Source: CADEFX01 sp963806735 (GTDB lineage Bacteria > Pseudomonadota > Alphaproteobacteria > Rhizobiales > Hyphomicrobiaceae). From it: a stretch of DNA of 64,000 nucleotides. The stretch lies in assembly GCA_963806735.1 (NCBI GenBank), contig CAWEBE010000010.1, positions 1 through 64,000 of the forward strand, in the 5' to 3' direction. Positions 25,501-33,928 of this stretch are shown here, piece after piece (position 1 is the first letter of the stretch; every line of letters starts with the position of its first letter). The position numbers and the translations under genes are program-made. A model generated the notes under the pieces. That model was not told the origin of the DNA. It saw only the letters and a program-made list of their open reading frames with translations, and ran no database searches.

Positions 25501-26447
25501 TGCACGCGAAGACCAGCCATGCCACCAAGCCCTTCGTGGGCTTCGGTAACCCACTACTCGATGGTCCCGACCACAGATTTGGGGTGCGAGCTGAGCTGGC
25601 GCGCGCGAAGCAGCAGTGCTCGAAGGCGCTGCGGCAGAGCGTCGCCGGATCAACCTTTTCTGGCGGCATGAGGCCGCTGCAGCAAAGAGGCGGACTTGCC
25701 GAAGTAGCAAGCGTCCGCACCCAAGTGCCACTGCCCGAAACGGCCGACGAGCTGTGCGCTGTGGCTCGCGATCTTGGGGTGCCTGACAGCGAAATCTGGC
25801 TCGGGGCCCGCGCCAACGAGCGCTTTGTAAAGCAGTTGAGCGACAGCAGGGAGCTGGCCTCATACCGCATCGTGCATTTTGCCACGCACGGCGCGCTGGC
25901 CGGGGAACTCAATGCGGGTGCCGAACCAGGTCTGATCCTCACGCCGCCCGGCGAAGCTACGCCCGAAGATGATGGCTACCTGTCTGCCTCGGAGGTTGCC
26001 CACCTAAAGCTCGATGCCGACTGGGTGATCCTCTCAGCCTGCAACACGGCGGCGGGCGCAACTGAGAGTGCTGAGGCGCTGTCCGGCATGTCTCGCGCCT
26101 TTTTCTACGCCGGCGCCCGAGCCCTCCTCGTTTCGCATTGGGCTGTCAATTCTGATACGACTGTCAAGCTGATCACCAAGACGCTGAGCACAATGGCCGC
26201 CGACAAGTCGATTGGTCGCTCTGAGGCGCTGCGCCGATCGATGGTGGCACTCATAGAGCACGGCGAGTTGCAGGAATCGCATCCCGCCTTTTGGGCGCCG
26301 TTCGTGGTGGTGGGAGAGGGTGGTCCTACCGATGCCATCGGCCAGCGGGCAATTGTGGCCGCGCCGACCCAGGCAAAGAAGAGTGCTCGCAAGCTTCGCC
26401 TCAATGCGAGTGAGCACTGGACAGTGGACATCTGGAAGGGGCAGTAA
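22512..26447 (+). CDS. secreted TPR-CHAT (caspase-like) protease-type protein
   Basis: 1311 residues from GTG. The signal peptide MRVRDGWARSIALALLLCLC ends QVQAQ. Residues ~30-690 are about 14 kinesin-light-chain-type TPRs, period 42, of the form RYAEAEPLYKRSLAIREKAL followed by G-x-x-H/D-P-x-V and a LNNLA-x-L helix. A coiled region follows. The C-terminal CHAT domain starts near 930 and holds the caspase-type dyad His1126 (VHFATHG) and Cys1177 (ILSACNTAAG), then AFFYAGARALLVSHWAVNS. CHAT domains are clan CD peptidases related to caspases and separase; the TPRs would bind partners. A signal peptide implies periplasmic or surface action. Stands alone; no target gene is adjacent. Confidence 0.92.
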   Translation: MRVRDGWARSIALALLLCLCRLQVQAQELPSELEVIYQRGLQLYEAGKFAETVPIAEEYISVAAAKYGEQHPLYATGLGYLGVLYSALNRPFEAEPLFKRALAIKEKSLGPDHKGVADALHDLAECYRKQGRSSDAEPLYQRTLSIVERALGPDHASIAVVLGNLAELYRAHHRHAEAEPLYKRALGIAEKELGLEHYAVSTVLGNLGELYLSQGRYAEAEPLLKRSLAIREKALGLEHHEVAEALRKLGRLYMAMGRHDEARAVSVRSNEITAKVLGPEHKHLIDQSMIEVADLNLQVLALARAGKFVDALALAERHVANAEARHRTGDTDSARAYASALNNLASLHLELVRYAEAELLFKRALVVGESELGPDHISLGSPLNNLASLYKELGRYADAEPLFKRSLAIQEKALGAEHPEVGLLLDNLAQLRSDQGRYTEAEPLYRRSLAIRERTLGLDDPAVGRSLNNLAQVYRAQGRYDESERLYARALSISEKTLGVEHLGVAALLNNIGVLHTLQRRYAEAELRLRRALAIEEKALGDHPVVAGSLDSLAELYRVTGRGKEAESLYERSLAIREKALGANHRNVAQSLNNLALLYEARREYAKAEQHFERSLAIAERMLGPDHDEVGRTLNNLAHLHFAQQQWTRASDYFRKSADLAIRRKKLGTTPSSVLTGEGASEAERESERFWALVKASYRLTESAATRQRVLGEMFKTAQWARASEAATSLAQMAARQAKGNGGLAQLVRERQDLVGERQMPEKLLIWAVSQMPDKRNAAAEQEQRTRIATIDARIAEIDIALAKDFPDYAALASPEPLTIAETQTLLRPDETLVLFLDTPGALSTPEETFVWVVSNAESRWVRVDLGTKALTEEVAALRCGVDRSAWYGEGALLCAKRLNIELDKAPKSGDSLPFDLTRAHELYRALFGPVEDLIKGKDLLIVPSGPLSQIPFHVLVTEKPNSAVTGAEAFRRGAWLAKSNAITVLPSVSSLKALRVHAKTSHATKPFVGFGNPLLDGPDHRFGVRAELARAKQQCSKALRQSVAGSTFSGGMRPLQQRGGLAEVASVRTQVPLPETADELCAVARDLGVPDSEIWLGARANERFVKQLSDSRELASYRIVHFATHGALAGELNAGAEPGLILTPPGEATPEDDGYLSASEVAHLKLDADWVILSACNTAAGATESAEALSGMSRAFFYAGARALLVSHWAVNSDTTVKLITKTLSTMAADKSIGRSEALRRSMVALIEHGELQESHPAFWAPFVVVGEGGPTDAIGQRAIVAAPTQAKKSARKLRLNASEHWTVDIWKGQ

Positions 26448-26826
26448 GTGACCGGCGCTGACACGCGCAAACCCCTAGCATTGAGCTTGCAGCGCAAGGG
26501 CCGCTACCTCGCGCGCTGCATCCGTGCCCGGGCCCAGCGCTACCGCGATGATCGCGAGCTGGTTGCCAGCGATGCCTTCCCGATGCACCGCGAGCCTAAT
26601 CCGACACGATCCTGCAAGACGTGCGGCAAAGAACAGCGCCGGCTTCCTGGATATGGCGGCAGCGAGATCGGGTTTTGGATAGACAAGTGAGGAGCCGAGG
26701 CATGGGGTGGAAACCAATACGCGAAAACCCGATCGCTTTTAGGTCAAGAGGGCTTTTGCATGTGCGAAAGCCTGCCATTTACGGGCGTATTTACGGGCGC
26801 AGGTCATTTGAGATTGAGCTAAGTGT
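26448..26826. other. intergenic stretch between CHAT gene and tRNA
   Basis: No convincing gene. A GTG at the CHAT stop opens an 80-codon frame rich in Arg with no recognisable domain, which I do not call. A 12-bp unit ATTTACGGGCGY occurs twice in tandem at 26777-26800, 26 bp beyond the 3' end of the tRNA gene. No integrase gene or tRNA 3'-end duplication was noticed. Confidence 0.4.
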
Positions 26827-26903
26827 TGGTCGGGGCAGCAGGATTTGAACCTGCGGCCCCCTGCTCCCAAAGCAGGTGCTCTACCAGGCTGAGCTATGCC
26901 CCG
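26827..26903 (-). tRNA. tRNA-Pro (anticodon UGG)
   Basis: The 77-nt minus-strand gene begins CGGGGCATAGCTCAG and ends CTGCCCCG plus A and encoded CCA. Acceptor CGGGGCA pairs with TGCCCCG. The D-arm contains AGCCTGGTAGA, the anticodon arm reads CCTGCTTTGGGAGCAGG with UGG in the loop, and the T-arm contains GGTTCAAATCC. All stems close. Confidence 0.96.
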
Positions 26904-27032
26904 ACATCAACATGTAGTGGCCCGCCCCGGCCGCGGGCCAGAAGGCGCGCGTTATAGCAGCCTTGTGCTGAATTTTCCAATGGCCGTGAGTGCCTGGCAA
27001 TGTGCGGGCTTGCTCGCCCCGAAAGTCAGCCC

Positions 27033-27061
27033 GCCCCGGGTCGCAGCATTTGGCCCGGGGC
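27033..27061 (-). terminator. GC-rich hairpin downstream of ABC binding-protein gene
   Basis: GCCCCGGG pairs with CCCGGGGC around a 13-base loop, 33 bp beyond the stop of the binding-protein gene and before the tRNA gene. There is no T-run, so termination is only suggested by position. Confidence 0.3.
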
Positions 27062-27093
27062 AGGAATAGCTTGTCGTGGCGAGGTGGTCGGGC

Positions 27094-28782
27094 CTATTTG
27101 TCCAGCCACATGGTGTCCATGCGCACCACATCGTAGATGCCGAAGTAATCCTTGGGGTTGTGGCCCTTCACGTAATTGTACCAGCCATCGTTGATCTTCT
27201 CCCAAGACATCGGCAACACGGGCGGGTCTTGCTCCATGATGTCCTCGGCCTTGCGGATCAATGCTAGGCGCTTGGCAGCATCGACCTCGCGGTCGATCTG
27301 CGGGAGCAGCTCGTTGAACGCTGCGTTATCCCACGACGAATAGTTCTGGGGACCATCCTTGCGGTACCAGGCATTGAAGTAGTCGGAGGGATCCAGCAGC
27401 GTCGATACGATCGCGCCGATCGCAAGATCGTAGTTTCCGGTCTTGATATCATCGAACCACACCGACTCGACGACCGTGCGCAGCTTGCACTCGACATTCA
27501 GCGTCTGTTGCAGCATGGCCTGGATCGCCTGCGACCAGAGCCTGAAGGACGCAACTTCACGCACGAGGTAGTCGAGCCCCTTGAGGCCGTTCGCGTGGCC
27601 AGCTGCTGCCATCAGGGCACGCGCCTCCTTGACGGCGGCGGTAGGATCGGCCTGATAGCCGAGGCGCTTCTCAAGCTCCGCTTTCGGCGTTGCGAACTCC
27701 GAGAACGGGTAGATGAAGCCCCCTACCATCATAGGCGCCACGTCCTTGACCACGTCGACCAGGACAGCCTTGTCGAGGACAAGATGGAACGCGCGACGCA
27801 CGCGTGGATCGTCCATGGGTTTCTTCTTGTTGTTCATCCATGTGCCCTGGATGACGCTCTGGTAGAAATCGGTGCCGTTCATGCCCTGCGTAGCTTTGAC
27901 CTTCCGCAGTGATCCAGGATCCAGCAATCGTGCGTAGTCGGTGCGGCCTGACAGAAGTGCTGATCCGAGCTCCGGCGAGAATGGCAGGGCGTGGTAGAAC
28001 TCGATGCCATCAAGATACGGCAGGCCTTTGTTCCAGTAATCCTTGTTCTTTTCCATGACCCAGACTTCGTTCTCGACGCGGCGTTGACTCTTGTATGGGC
28101 CCGTGCCGGGGAAGGTCACGACACGGCGCAGATTGTAGCCGTTGTCCTCGAGCGTCTTCTTGCGCACGATGACATTCCAGCCGCTGGCGATCGCCGCCAT
28201 GATGAAGGCAGGGGGACGTGGCTCGGACAGCTTGAACTGCACCGTGTGCTTGTCGGGAGTCGTGATCTCGTTGACCGCGGCGAACAGCGTGCTGCGCGGG
28301 ATACTGATGCCTGACGGCGGCTTGATTATGCGGTCGAACGTCGCCTTGACGTCCTCGGACGTGAACTCCGCGCCGTCGTGGAAGAGAACATCCTTGCGCA
28401 GGAAGAACGTGTAAGTCTTGCCGTCCTTGGCGATCTCCCAGCTGTGTGCGAGATCGGGGATGATGGTCTGGCCGCTGTCGCGCGGATCGCGCCGGATCAG
28501 ATTGTCGAACATGCATCCCTGCGATCCGAGGCTGTTGATTGTGCCCGACTGATGCACGTCAAAGTGGGGTGCGCGCGAAGTGATGCCGTAGCGCAGAACA
28601 CCGCCCGACTTGGCGTTAGGCTCGGCCGCCCTGAGCTGGAATTTCGTGCCGTCGTACTCGGTCGGGATAGCCGCTAGGGCGCGCCAGGACGAAAAGCCGT
28701 AGAGACCGGCCATGGCGCCGGCCGTGCCTTTGAGTACGTCTCGGCGGGTCCATGGCCGCCGCTTCGAGTGCGGGTCGCGCAT
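27094..28782 (-). CDS. ABC transporter substrate-binding protein, peptide (SBP_bac_5) family
   Basis: 562 residues. The start has GGAGG at good spacing. A Tat-type signal, TRRDVLKGTAGAMAGLYGFS, precedes the cut near ALA. Family 5 features: TFFLRKDVLFHDGAEFTSED (about 125-144), VVTFPGTGPYK, NKDYWNKGLPYLDGIEFYH and DDPRVRRAFHLVLDKAVLVD. It should bind peptides or other solutes in the periplasm for the permeases encoded at 31015-32876 and the ATPases at 28897-31004. It is divergent from the ATPase genes, sharing a short promoter gap. Ligand not predictable. Confidence 0.9.
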   Translation of the reverse strand: MRDPHSKRRPWTRRDVLKGTAGAMAGLYGFSSWRALAAIPTEYDGTKFQLRAAEPNAKSGGVLRYGITSRAPHFDVHQSGTINSLGSQGCMFDNLIRRDPRDSGQTIIPDLAHSWEIAKDGKTYTFFLRKDVLFHDGAEFTSEDVKATFDRIIKPPSGISIPRSTLFAAVNEITTPDKHTVQFKLSEPRPPAFIMAAIASGWNVIVRKKTLEDNGYNLRRVVTFPGTGPYKSQRRVENEVWVMEKNKDYWNKGLPYLDGIEFYHALPFSPELGSALLSGRTDYARLLDPGSLRKVKATQGMNGTDFYQSVIQGTWMNNKKKPMDDPRVRRAFHLVLDKAVLVDVVKDVAPMMVGGFIYPFSEFATPKAELEKRLGYQADPTAAVKEARALMAAAGHANGLKGLDYLVREVASFRLWSQAIQAMLQQTLNVECKLRTVVESVWFDDIKTGNYDLAIGAIVSTLLDPSDYFNAWYRKDGPQNYSSWDNAAFNELLPQIDREVDAAKRLALIRKAEDIMEQDPPVLPMSWEKINDGWYNYVKGHNPKDYFGIYDVVRMDTMWLDK

Positions 28783-28896
28783 ATTCGTCTCCTCCTGCTT
28801 TGGGCCTTTTCTATACGGTGCCCTATGTGCTCTGATGGTTCGCCCATCCCGTTGGTGGGCCAAGAAATAACACATCGAAGTCTAGGGAGCCACTTC

Positions 28897-29958
28897 TTGA
28901 ATCACGCGGTCGCGCACGGAATTGACGTATCGGGCTCAGGTTCGACGCATCAGCAATCTCTTCTAGAGATCGAAAATCTGCAAACGCACTTCTTCACTCC
29001 GGACGGTGTGGTGCGCGCCGTGGACGGCGTTTCCTATTGCGTGCGCAGCGGGGAGACGCTCGGGGTAGTGGGCGAATCAGGGTGCGGCAAGAGCGTGACC
29101 GCACTGTCGATCCTGCGATTGGTCGCCAATCCGCCGGGACGCATCGTCGACGGTGTGATCCGCTTCGAGGGCACCAACCTGCTCGATCTATCGGAGCCCG
29201 AGATGGAGGCCATCAGGGGCAATCACATCTCCATGATCTTCCAGGAGCCGATGACGTCGCTCAATCCGCTGTTCACGGTGGGCAAGCAGATCGGCGAGTC
29301 GATCGCGGTCCATCAAGGCCTGTCGCGGCGCGATGCCATGGACAAGGCCGTGGAGATGCTGCGCCGGGTCAAGATGCCAGAGCCCGAGCGTCGCGCCCAC
29401 GCCTATCCGCATCAGATGTCGGGCGGTATGCGCCAGCGCGTCATGATCGCCATGGCGCTGTCGTGCAATCCCAAGCTGCTGATCGCCGATGAGCCGACGA
29501 CCGCGCTCGACGTCACCATTCAGGCGCAGATCCTCGATCTCATGCGTGAGCTGCAGGATACGCTCGGCATGGCCATTATCTTCATCACACATGACATGGG
29601 CGTGGTGGCCGAGAACGCCGACCGAGTAGTGGTGATGTACGCCGGACGGAAGGTGGAGGAGGCGCTGGTCGATGACCTGTTCGAGCAGCCGGGCCATCCC
29701 TACACGAAAGGATTGCTGGGCTCCATCCCGCATCTGGATGTTGCGGCGCTTACCGACACGCGCCGGGCGCGGTTGAACGAGATCAAGGGCATGGTCCCGT
29801 CGTTGGCCAACCTGCCTAAGGGCTGCACGTTCGCGCCTCGCTGCGCCATGGCTACCGAAGAGTGCCGAGCAGCCTATCCGGCGTTGAAGGAGCACCGTCC
29901 GGGGCATTGGGTCGCTTGCTGGAACGCCGAGCGCTTGCTCGGGGGCGCGGCGGCATGA
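28897..29958 (+). CDS. ABC transporter ATPase, DppD/OppD type
   Basis: 353 residues if started at the TTG preceded by AGGGAG; an ATG at 28825 in the same frame is the alternative, adding 24 residues with no family match. Walker A is GESGCGKS (near 65), the Q-loop is MIFQEPMTSLNP, the signature MSGGMRQRVMIAM, Walker B LLIADEPTTALD and the H-loop ITHD. The C-terminal oligopeptide domain has cysteines GCTFAPRCAMA. It powers import with the next gene, whose ATG overlaps its TGA. Divergent from the binding protein. Confidence 0.9.
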   Translation: MNHAVAHGIDVSGSGSTHQQSLLEIENLQTHFFTPDGVVRAVDGVSYCVRSGETLGVVGESGCGKSVTALSILRLVANPPGRIVDGVIRFEGTNLLDLSEPEMEAIRGNHISMIFQEPMTSLNPLFTVGKQIGESIAVHQGLSRRDAMDKAVEMLRRVKMPEPERRAHAYPHQMSGGMRQRVMIAMALSCNPKLLIADEPTTALDVTIQAQILDLMRELQDTLGMAIIFITHDMGVVAENADRVVVMYAGRKVEEALVDDLFEQPGHPYTKGLLGSIPHLDVAALTDTRRARLNEIKGMVPSLANLPKGCTFAPRCAMATEECRAAYPALKEHRPGHWVACWNAERLLGGAAA

Positions 29959-31004
29959 ACAGGCAGGTCCCGACGCACAATGGCGCCGACGTCGGCGCAC
30001 CTCCGCTGCTCGAGGTGCAGGATCTCAAGAAGCACTTTCCGATCACCAAGGGCTTCTTCTCCCGCACCTCCGGTCAAGTCTACGCGGTCGACGGTGTCTC
30101 ATTCCACATCAAACGCGGCGAGACTCTCGGGCTCGTCGGCGAGAGCGGTTGTGGCAAGTCGACGGTTGGCCGGACCCTGCTCAAGCTTCTCGAGCCGACT
30201 GCGGGCAAGGTGCGCGTGCACGGGCAGGACATCACGGATCTCGACGCTGCCGAAATGTTGCCTTACCGCCGGCAGATGCAGATGATCTATCAGGATCCAT
30301 ATGCCTCACTCAATCCGCGCATGTCGGCCGGCGAGATCGTGGGCGAGCCGCTGATCATCCACGGCGTGGCCGCACGCAAGGAGCGCAAAGAGCGCGTGGC
30401 GAGCTTGTTCGAGAGGGTGGGTCTACGCGCCGAACTCATGAATTCGTTTCCGCACGAGTTCTCGGGCGGGCAGCGCCAGCGTATAGGCATTGCGCGTGCT
30501 CTGGCGTTGAGCCCGGAGCTCATCGTGGGTGATGAGCCGGTGTCGGCGCTGGACGTGTCGATCCAGGCCCAGATCATCAACCTCATGATGGACCTGCAGG
30601 ACGAATTCAAGTTGTCGTATCTCTTCGTCGCGCACGATCTGGCGGTCGTCGAGCACATCAGCCACCGTGTGGCGGTGATGTATCTCGGGCGTATTGTGGA
30701 GATGACAGACAAGACGACCTTGTTCGAGATGCCCCTGCATCCCTATACGGAGGCGCTGCTCTCGGCCGTGCCGATTCCGTCGTCACGCGCGCGTACCCGC
30801 AAGCGCATCATTGTCAAGGGTGACGTGCCGAGCCCGATCAATCCGCCGCCCGGCTGCCACTTTCATGCCCGCTGTCCCTACGCAATGGCGCGCTGCAAGC
30901 ATGAGGTTCCGGCCCTGCGCGAGGTCGTGGCCGGACACTGGACGGCGTGCCATCTGCACGACGCCGGCGTGACGTTTCCGCTGGCGACGGCGACCACGCA
31001 GTAA
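29955..31004 (+). CDS. ABC transporter ATPase, DppF/OppF type
   Basis: 349 residues; ATGA overlap with the upstream ATPase. Motifs: LLEVQDLKKHFPI near the N-terminus, Walker A GESGCGKST, Q-loop MIYQDPYASLNPR, signature FSGGQRQRIGIARAL, Walker B LIVGDEPVSALD and H-loop VAHD. The C-terminal PPGCHFHARCPYAMARC is the usual OppF Cys motif. Together with its neighbour it forms the heterodimeric motor. It converges on the permease gene, with 10 bp between stop codons. Confidence 0.92.
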   Translation: MNRQVPTHNGADVGAPPLLEVQDLKKHFPITKGFFSRTSGQVYAVDGVSFHIKRGETLGLVGESGCGKSTVGRTLLKLLEPTAGKVRVHGQDITDLDAAEMLPYRRQMQMIYQDPYASLNPRMSAGEIVGEPLIIHGVAARKERKERVASLFERVGLRAELMNSFPHEFSGGQRQRIGIARALALSPELIVGDEPVSALDVSIQAQIINLMMDLQDEFKLSYLFVAHDLAVVEHISHRVAVMYLGRIVEMTDKTTLFEMPLHPYTEALLSAVPIPSSRARTRKRIIVKGDVPSPINPPPGCHFHARCPYAMARCKHEVPALREVVAGHWTACHLHDAGVTFPLATATTQ

Positions 31005-31014
31005 TTGGTTGATT

Positions 31015-31923
31015 TCAGACTGCTCCGCGCAAGCGCGGGTCGAGCATATCGCGGATGCCGTCGCCCAGCAGGTTGAACGCCAGCACAGTGATGGTGATGG
31101 CGAGGCCGGGGAACAGCACCAGCCACCATGGCGGGACCAGCCCGGAGTTCAAGGCATCCGACAGCATATTGCCCCATGTTGGCGTCGGCGGCGGGATGCC
31201 GACACCGAGGAAGCCGAGCGAGGCCTCGATGACGATCGCAACACCCAGATGGGCGGTGGCCAGGATCAGATAGGGGGCGATGCACTGCGGCAGAATGTGC
31301 CGGAACATCAGGCGCATGTTCGAGGCGCCCAGGCCGCGCGCGGCCTCCACGAACGGCATCTCCTTGAGCGAGAGCACCACTGCGCGGATGACGCGGCCTC
31401 CGAATGGAATACGTGTGATGGCAATGGCTACGATTACTGTGCCGGTGCCGGCCCCCAGCGCCATGGCTATAGCCATGGCGAGGATCAGATCCGGGAATGA
31501 CTGCATGAACTCGATAACGCGCTGGCTAGCGATGTCGAAGCGACCGCCGAAGAACCCGCACGCCAAGCCCCACAAGGCCCCCAGCGTGGTGCCGAACAAG
31601 ACGGCACAGGCCGCGACAGTGAGCGATGCGCGGCTGCCATGAATGACCCGGCTGAGAGTATCGCGGCCGATCTGGTCGGTACCGAAATAATTCTGTCCGC
31701 TGGGCGGTTTCGTCATGCGCCTGAAGTCGGACTTCAGCGGCTCGTGCGGTGCCAGCACTGGAGCAGCCACAGCCATGAGCACGATCGCGGCTGCGATACA
31801 TCCCCAGAAGGCTGAAAGCGGCGACCGGCGCGCGAATGTCATCAAACTCCGGACAGCGCGCCGGACCAGAGACGTCTCGCCGCCGCGGGCAGGATAGGTT
31901 GCGTCCGCCTCGATGACTGTCAT
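31015..31923 (-). CDS. ABC transporter permease, DppC type
   Basis: 302 residues with six membrane segments and an OppC-type N-terminal domain (FARRSPLSAFWGCIAAAIVL). The loop FGTDQIGRDTLSRVIHGSRA and the EAA motif EAARGLGASNMRLMFRHILP contact the ATPases. The stop is 10 bp from the convergent ATPase gene. The ATG overlaps the stop of the DppB-type gene (ATGA). Part of a full importer whose permease pair is read opposite to its ATPase pair. Confidence 0.92.
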   Translation of the reverse strand: MTVIEADATYPARGGETSLVRRAVRSLMTFARRSPLSAFWGCIAAAIVLMAVAAPVLAPHEPLKSDFRRMTKPPSGQNYFGTDQIGRDTLSRVIHGSRASLTVAACAVLFGTTLGALWGLACGFFGGRFDIASQRVIEFMQSFPDLILAMAIAMALGAGTGTVIVAIAITRIPFGGRVIRAVVLSLKEMPFVEAARGLGASNMRLMFRHILPQCIAPYLILATAHLGVAIVIEASLGFLGVGIPPPTPTWGNMLSDALNSGLVPPWWLVLFPGLAITITVLAFNLLGDGIRDMLDPRLRGAV

Positions 31924-32876
31924 TGGTATCTGATCCTCGGATCGAGCCAGGCGATAACGATGTCGACGAAGATATTCAGCGCGACGAACACGACGGCGTA
32001 CAGGAAAACGAGGTTCTGCATGACGAACACGTCGCGCTCGCTGACGGCGGTGAACATCGCGTAGCCGAGCCCGGGGGTGCCGAAGGCGCGCTCGACCGGG
32101 ATCGATCCCGCCAGCACGAACCCGAGTAGGATGCCTGACAATGTGATGACCGGCAGCAGTGCATTTGGCAGGGCGTGAAAGGCGATGACGAGCCGGCCGC
32201 TCAGACCCTTGGCGCGGGCCGTGCGTATGTAATCCTCGCGAATGACCTCGAGCAGGCTGGAACGAGCCATGCGTGCGACGTAGGCGGCTTGGCCAAGCCC
32301 CAAGACAATGGCTGGCCCGATGACGATCTGTAGATTGGTCCAGGGATCCGCGAGCAGCGATGCTCCGGCGAGCGGCGCTCGATACCCGAACCAGAACAGC
32401 AGGGCCAGCACGATCAGCATGCCGAGCCAGAAGCCTGGGATCGCCAGGAACAGGATGCTCATCAGCCGGACGGTGTTGTCGCTCAGGCTGTTGGGCCGGA
32501 GCGCACTGACGACAGCCACTGGTATGCCTACGAGCCAGGACAGCACGACCGAGAGGATGCCGATTTCTGCCGTCAGGGGGCCGCGCCGCCAAATCATCTC
32601 GGCGACGCTCTCGGAGCGAAAGAATGACCGGCCGAACTCGCCCCGGATGATGTCTTTCACCCAGTTCAGGTATTGGACCACAAGCGGGTCGCTCAAGCCG
32701 AGTTCCGCCATGTAGTGGGCGCGCTCTTTGTCGGTGAGCTTGGTAAACCCCTCTGGACCGAAGATGGCAACCAGAGGGTCTCCGGGCAAAATGCGCATCA
32801 CCACGAACACGACGATCGAAACGCCGACGACGGTGAAGGCCCCGAAGGCCAGGCGGCGTGCAATGTAGCTCAGCAT
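31920..32876 (-). CDS. ABC transporter permease, DppB type
   Basis: 318 residues, six membrane segments: MLSYIARRLAFGAFTVVGVS is the usual DppB start, followed by RILPGDPLVAIFG, GEFGRSFF, and the EAA loop DYIRTARAKGLSGRLVIAFH. The ending IVIAWLDPRIRYQ is standard. First gene of the permease pair and translationally coupled to the DppC gene. Complete. Confidence 0.92.
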   Translation of the reverse strand: MLSYIARRLAFGAFTVVGVSIVVFVVMRILPGDPLVAIFGPEGFTKLTDKERAHYMAELGLSDPLVVQYLNWVKDIIRGEFGRSFFRSESVAEMIWRRGPLTAEIGILSVVLSWLVGIPVAVVSALRPNSLSDNTVRLMSILFLAIPGFWLGMLIVLALLFWFGYRAPLAGASLLADPWTNLQIVIGPAIVLGLGQAAYVARMARSSLLEVIREDYIRTARAKGLSGRLVIAFHALPNALLPVITLSGILLGFVLAGSIPVERAFGTPGLGYAMFTAVSERDVFVMQNLVFLYAVVFVALNIFVDIVIAWLDPRIRYQ

Positions 32877-33117
32877 GTGTGACGGAGACCGGAGCCAGCG
32901 ACTTGGATATCGTCCCGAGGTTGAGTGGCGTACCGCTGCAGTGTCAAGAACTCATTGCCGGTAGGACGCAGGCGGGAACATCGGCGCGGCGGCGCAACGA
33001 TGCTTTGGACGCGGGAAAGGGCGGCCAGGATTGCAGCGCCCCTCGGCTATCCAAGGCAAGCATCCTCTCGAGTGGGCGCACTCAAGCTTGACAGGCAAAC
33101 GCCGAGGCTCCGAGGGT

Positions 33118-33303
33118 TCAGCGCTTTTTTGTGAGTTTGCCCGCGCGCTCCGTGTGTGGCGGCTCAGCAGGCGTGGGGACGCCCAGCTGCGCCAACAGGT
33201 CAGTCATGCGGGAACTCAGAGGAGCTTCGACAACGCCGATAGTGGACTCGCGCAGCTTGCCGCTAATTCGTTTCAAGGTCGGGTCGAGTTTCGTAGTCTG
33301 CAT
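33118..33303 (-). CDS. small NepR-like protein (putative anti-sigma factor)
   Basis: 61 residues. The central part RISGKLRESTIGVVEAPLSS followed by RMTDLLAQLGV fits the NepR pattern (R-I-x2-K/Q-L-R, then V, then R-x2-D-L-L-x2-L) that binds EcfG-type sigma factors and PhyR in the general stress response of alphaproteobacteria. Size (about 60 residues) and the short charged tails also fit. No phyR, ecfG or histidine kinase lies nearby, so it would be an orphan or divergent paralogue. The weak ribosome site (GAAGCAAAG) and motif-level evidence keep confidence moderate. Confidence 0.5.
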   Translation of the reverse strand: MQTTKLDPTLKRISGKLRESTIGVVEAPLSSRMTDLLAQLGVPTPAEPPHTERAGKLTKKR

Positions 33304-33423
33304 CGCTTTGCTTCATGTAGATCAACAAAACGCTGGCCTTTGCTGTGCCCAACGCGCTGGATGGCCGCAGGTTTCCCGCGACATTGTCGGATTGCACACG
33401 GAGGCCGCTTCTCCTCCCGGCGG

Positions 33424-33915
33424 CTACCTTGCCTTGTCACCACCGAACACGGGATGGCGGACGCGATCGCCGGGTTTGAGGCCTAGCCTCTCTGCGGTTC
33501 CCGCCCTCAGCTCGAGCACTGCGGCCACATTGCCACGGGATGCTATGACGCGTTCCGAGAATGGCTCGGTTCGCGCCTCGATCCGGTGGACAATGCCGTC
33601 GGCGCGGATGAAGATCATATCGAGGGAGATGTAGGTGTTGCGCATCCACATCGTTGCTTCCTGAGGCGGGGAATAGGGAAACAGCATGCCCGAGCTATCT
33701 GCCAGGCTGGTCCGGAACATCAGGCCCATCGCCTTTTCCTCCGGGGTTGAGGCGACCTCGACCTCAAACGTGTGCTCGCCGCCCGCGGTGACGAGGGTCA
33801 AGGGCTCACGGCGCATCTTGGCGTCGACGGTTTCGGAGGCCAGCATGCAGCACAGCATGACAAAAAACAGGGCCGCGCCAAGCGCCGCCCTGCCAAATTC
33901 GCGTCTATCGTACAA
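33424..33915 (-). CDS. secreted DUF192 protein
   Basis: 163 residues from a TTG chosen because it gives a full signal sequence (YDRREFGRAALGAALFFVML through ETVDAK); a shorter ATG start at MLCCML would weaken it. The DUF192 core follows: FEVEVASTPEEKAMGLMFRT, GMLFPYSPPQEATMWMRNTY, ISLDMIFIRADGIVHRIE and AVLELRAGTAERLGLKPGD. Its role is unknown; the family is often next to cold-shock genes in Rhizobiales. Here it starts 13 bp after the csp stop, so the two are probably one transcript. Confidence 0.85.
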   Translation of the reverse strand: MYDRREFGRAALGAALFFVMLCCMLASETVDAKMRREPLTLVTAGGEHTFEVEVASTPEEKAMGLMFRTSLADSSGMLFPYSPPQEATMWMRNTYISLDMIFIRADGIVHRIEARTEPFSERVIASRGNVAAVLELRAGTAERLGLKPGDRVRHPVFGGDKAR

Positions 33916-33928
33916 TTCAGCCCACGGT

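Noticed and set aside
26448..26690. 80-codon frame starting at the CHAT stop
   Set aside because: Arg-rich, no domain, no separate ribosome site; probably chance.
26777..26903. tRNA-Pro as integration site of a genomic island
   Set aside because: No integrase nearby and no copy of the tRNA 3' end seen; only a 12-bp tandem repeat.
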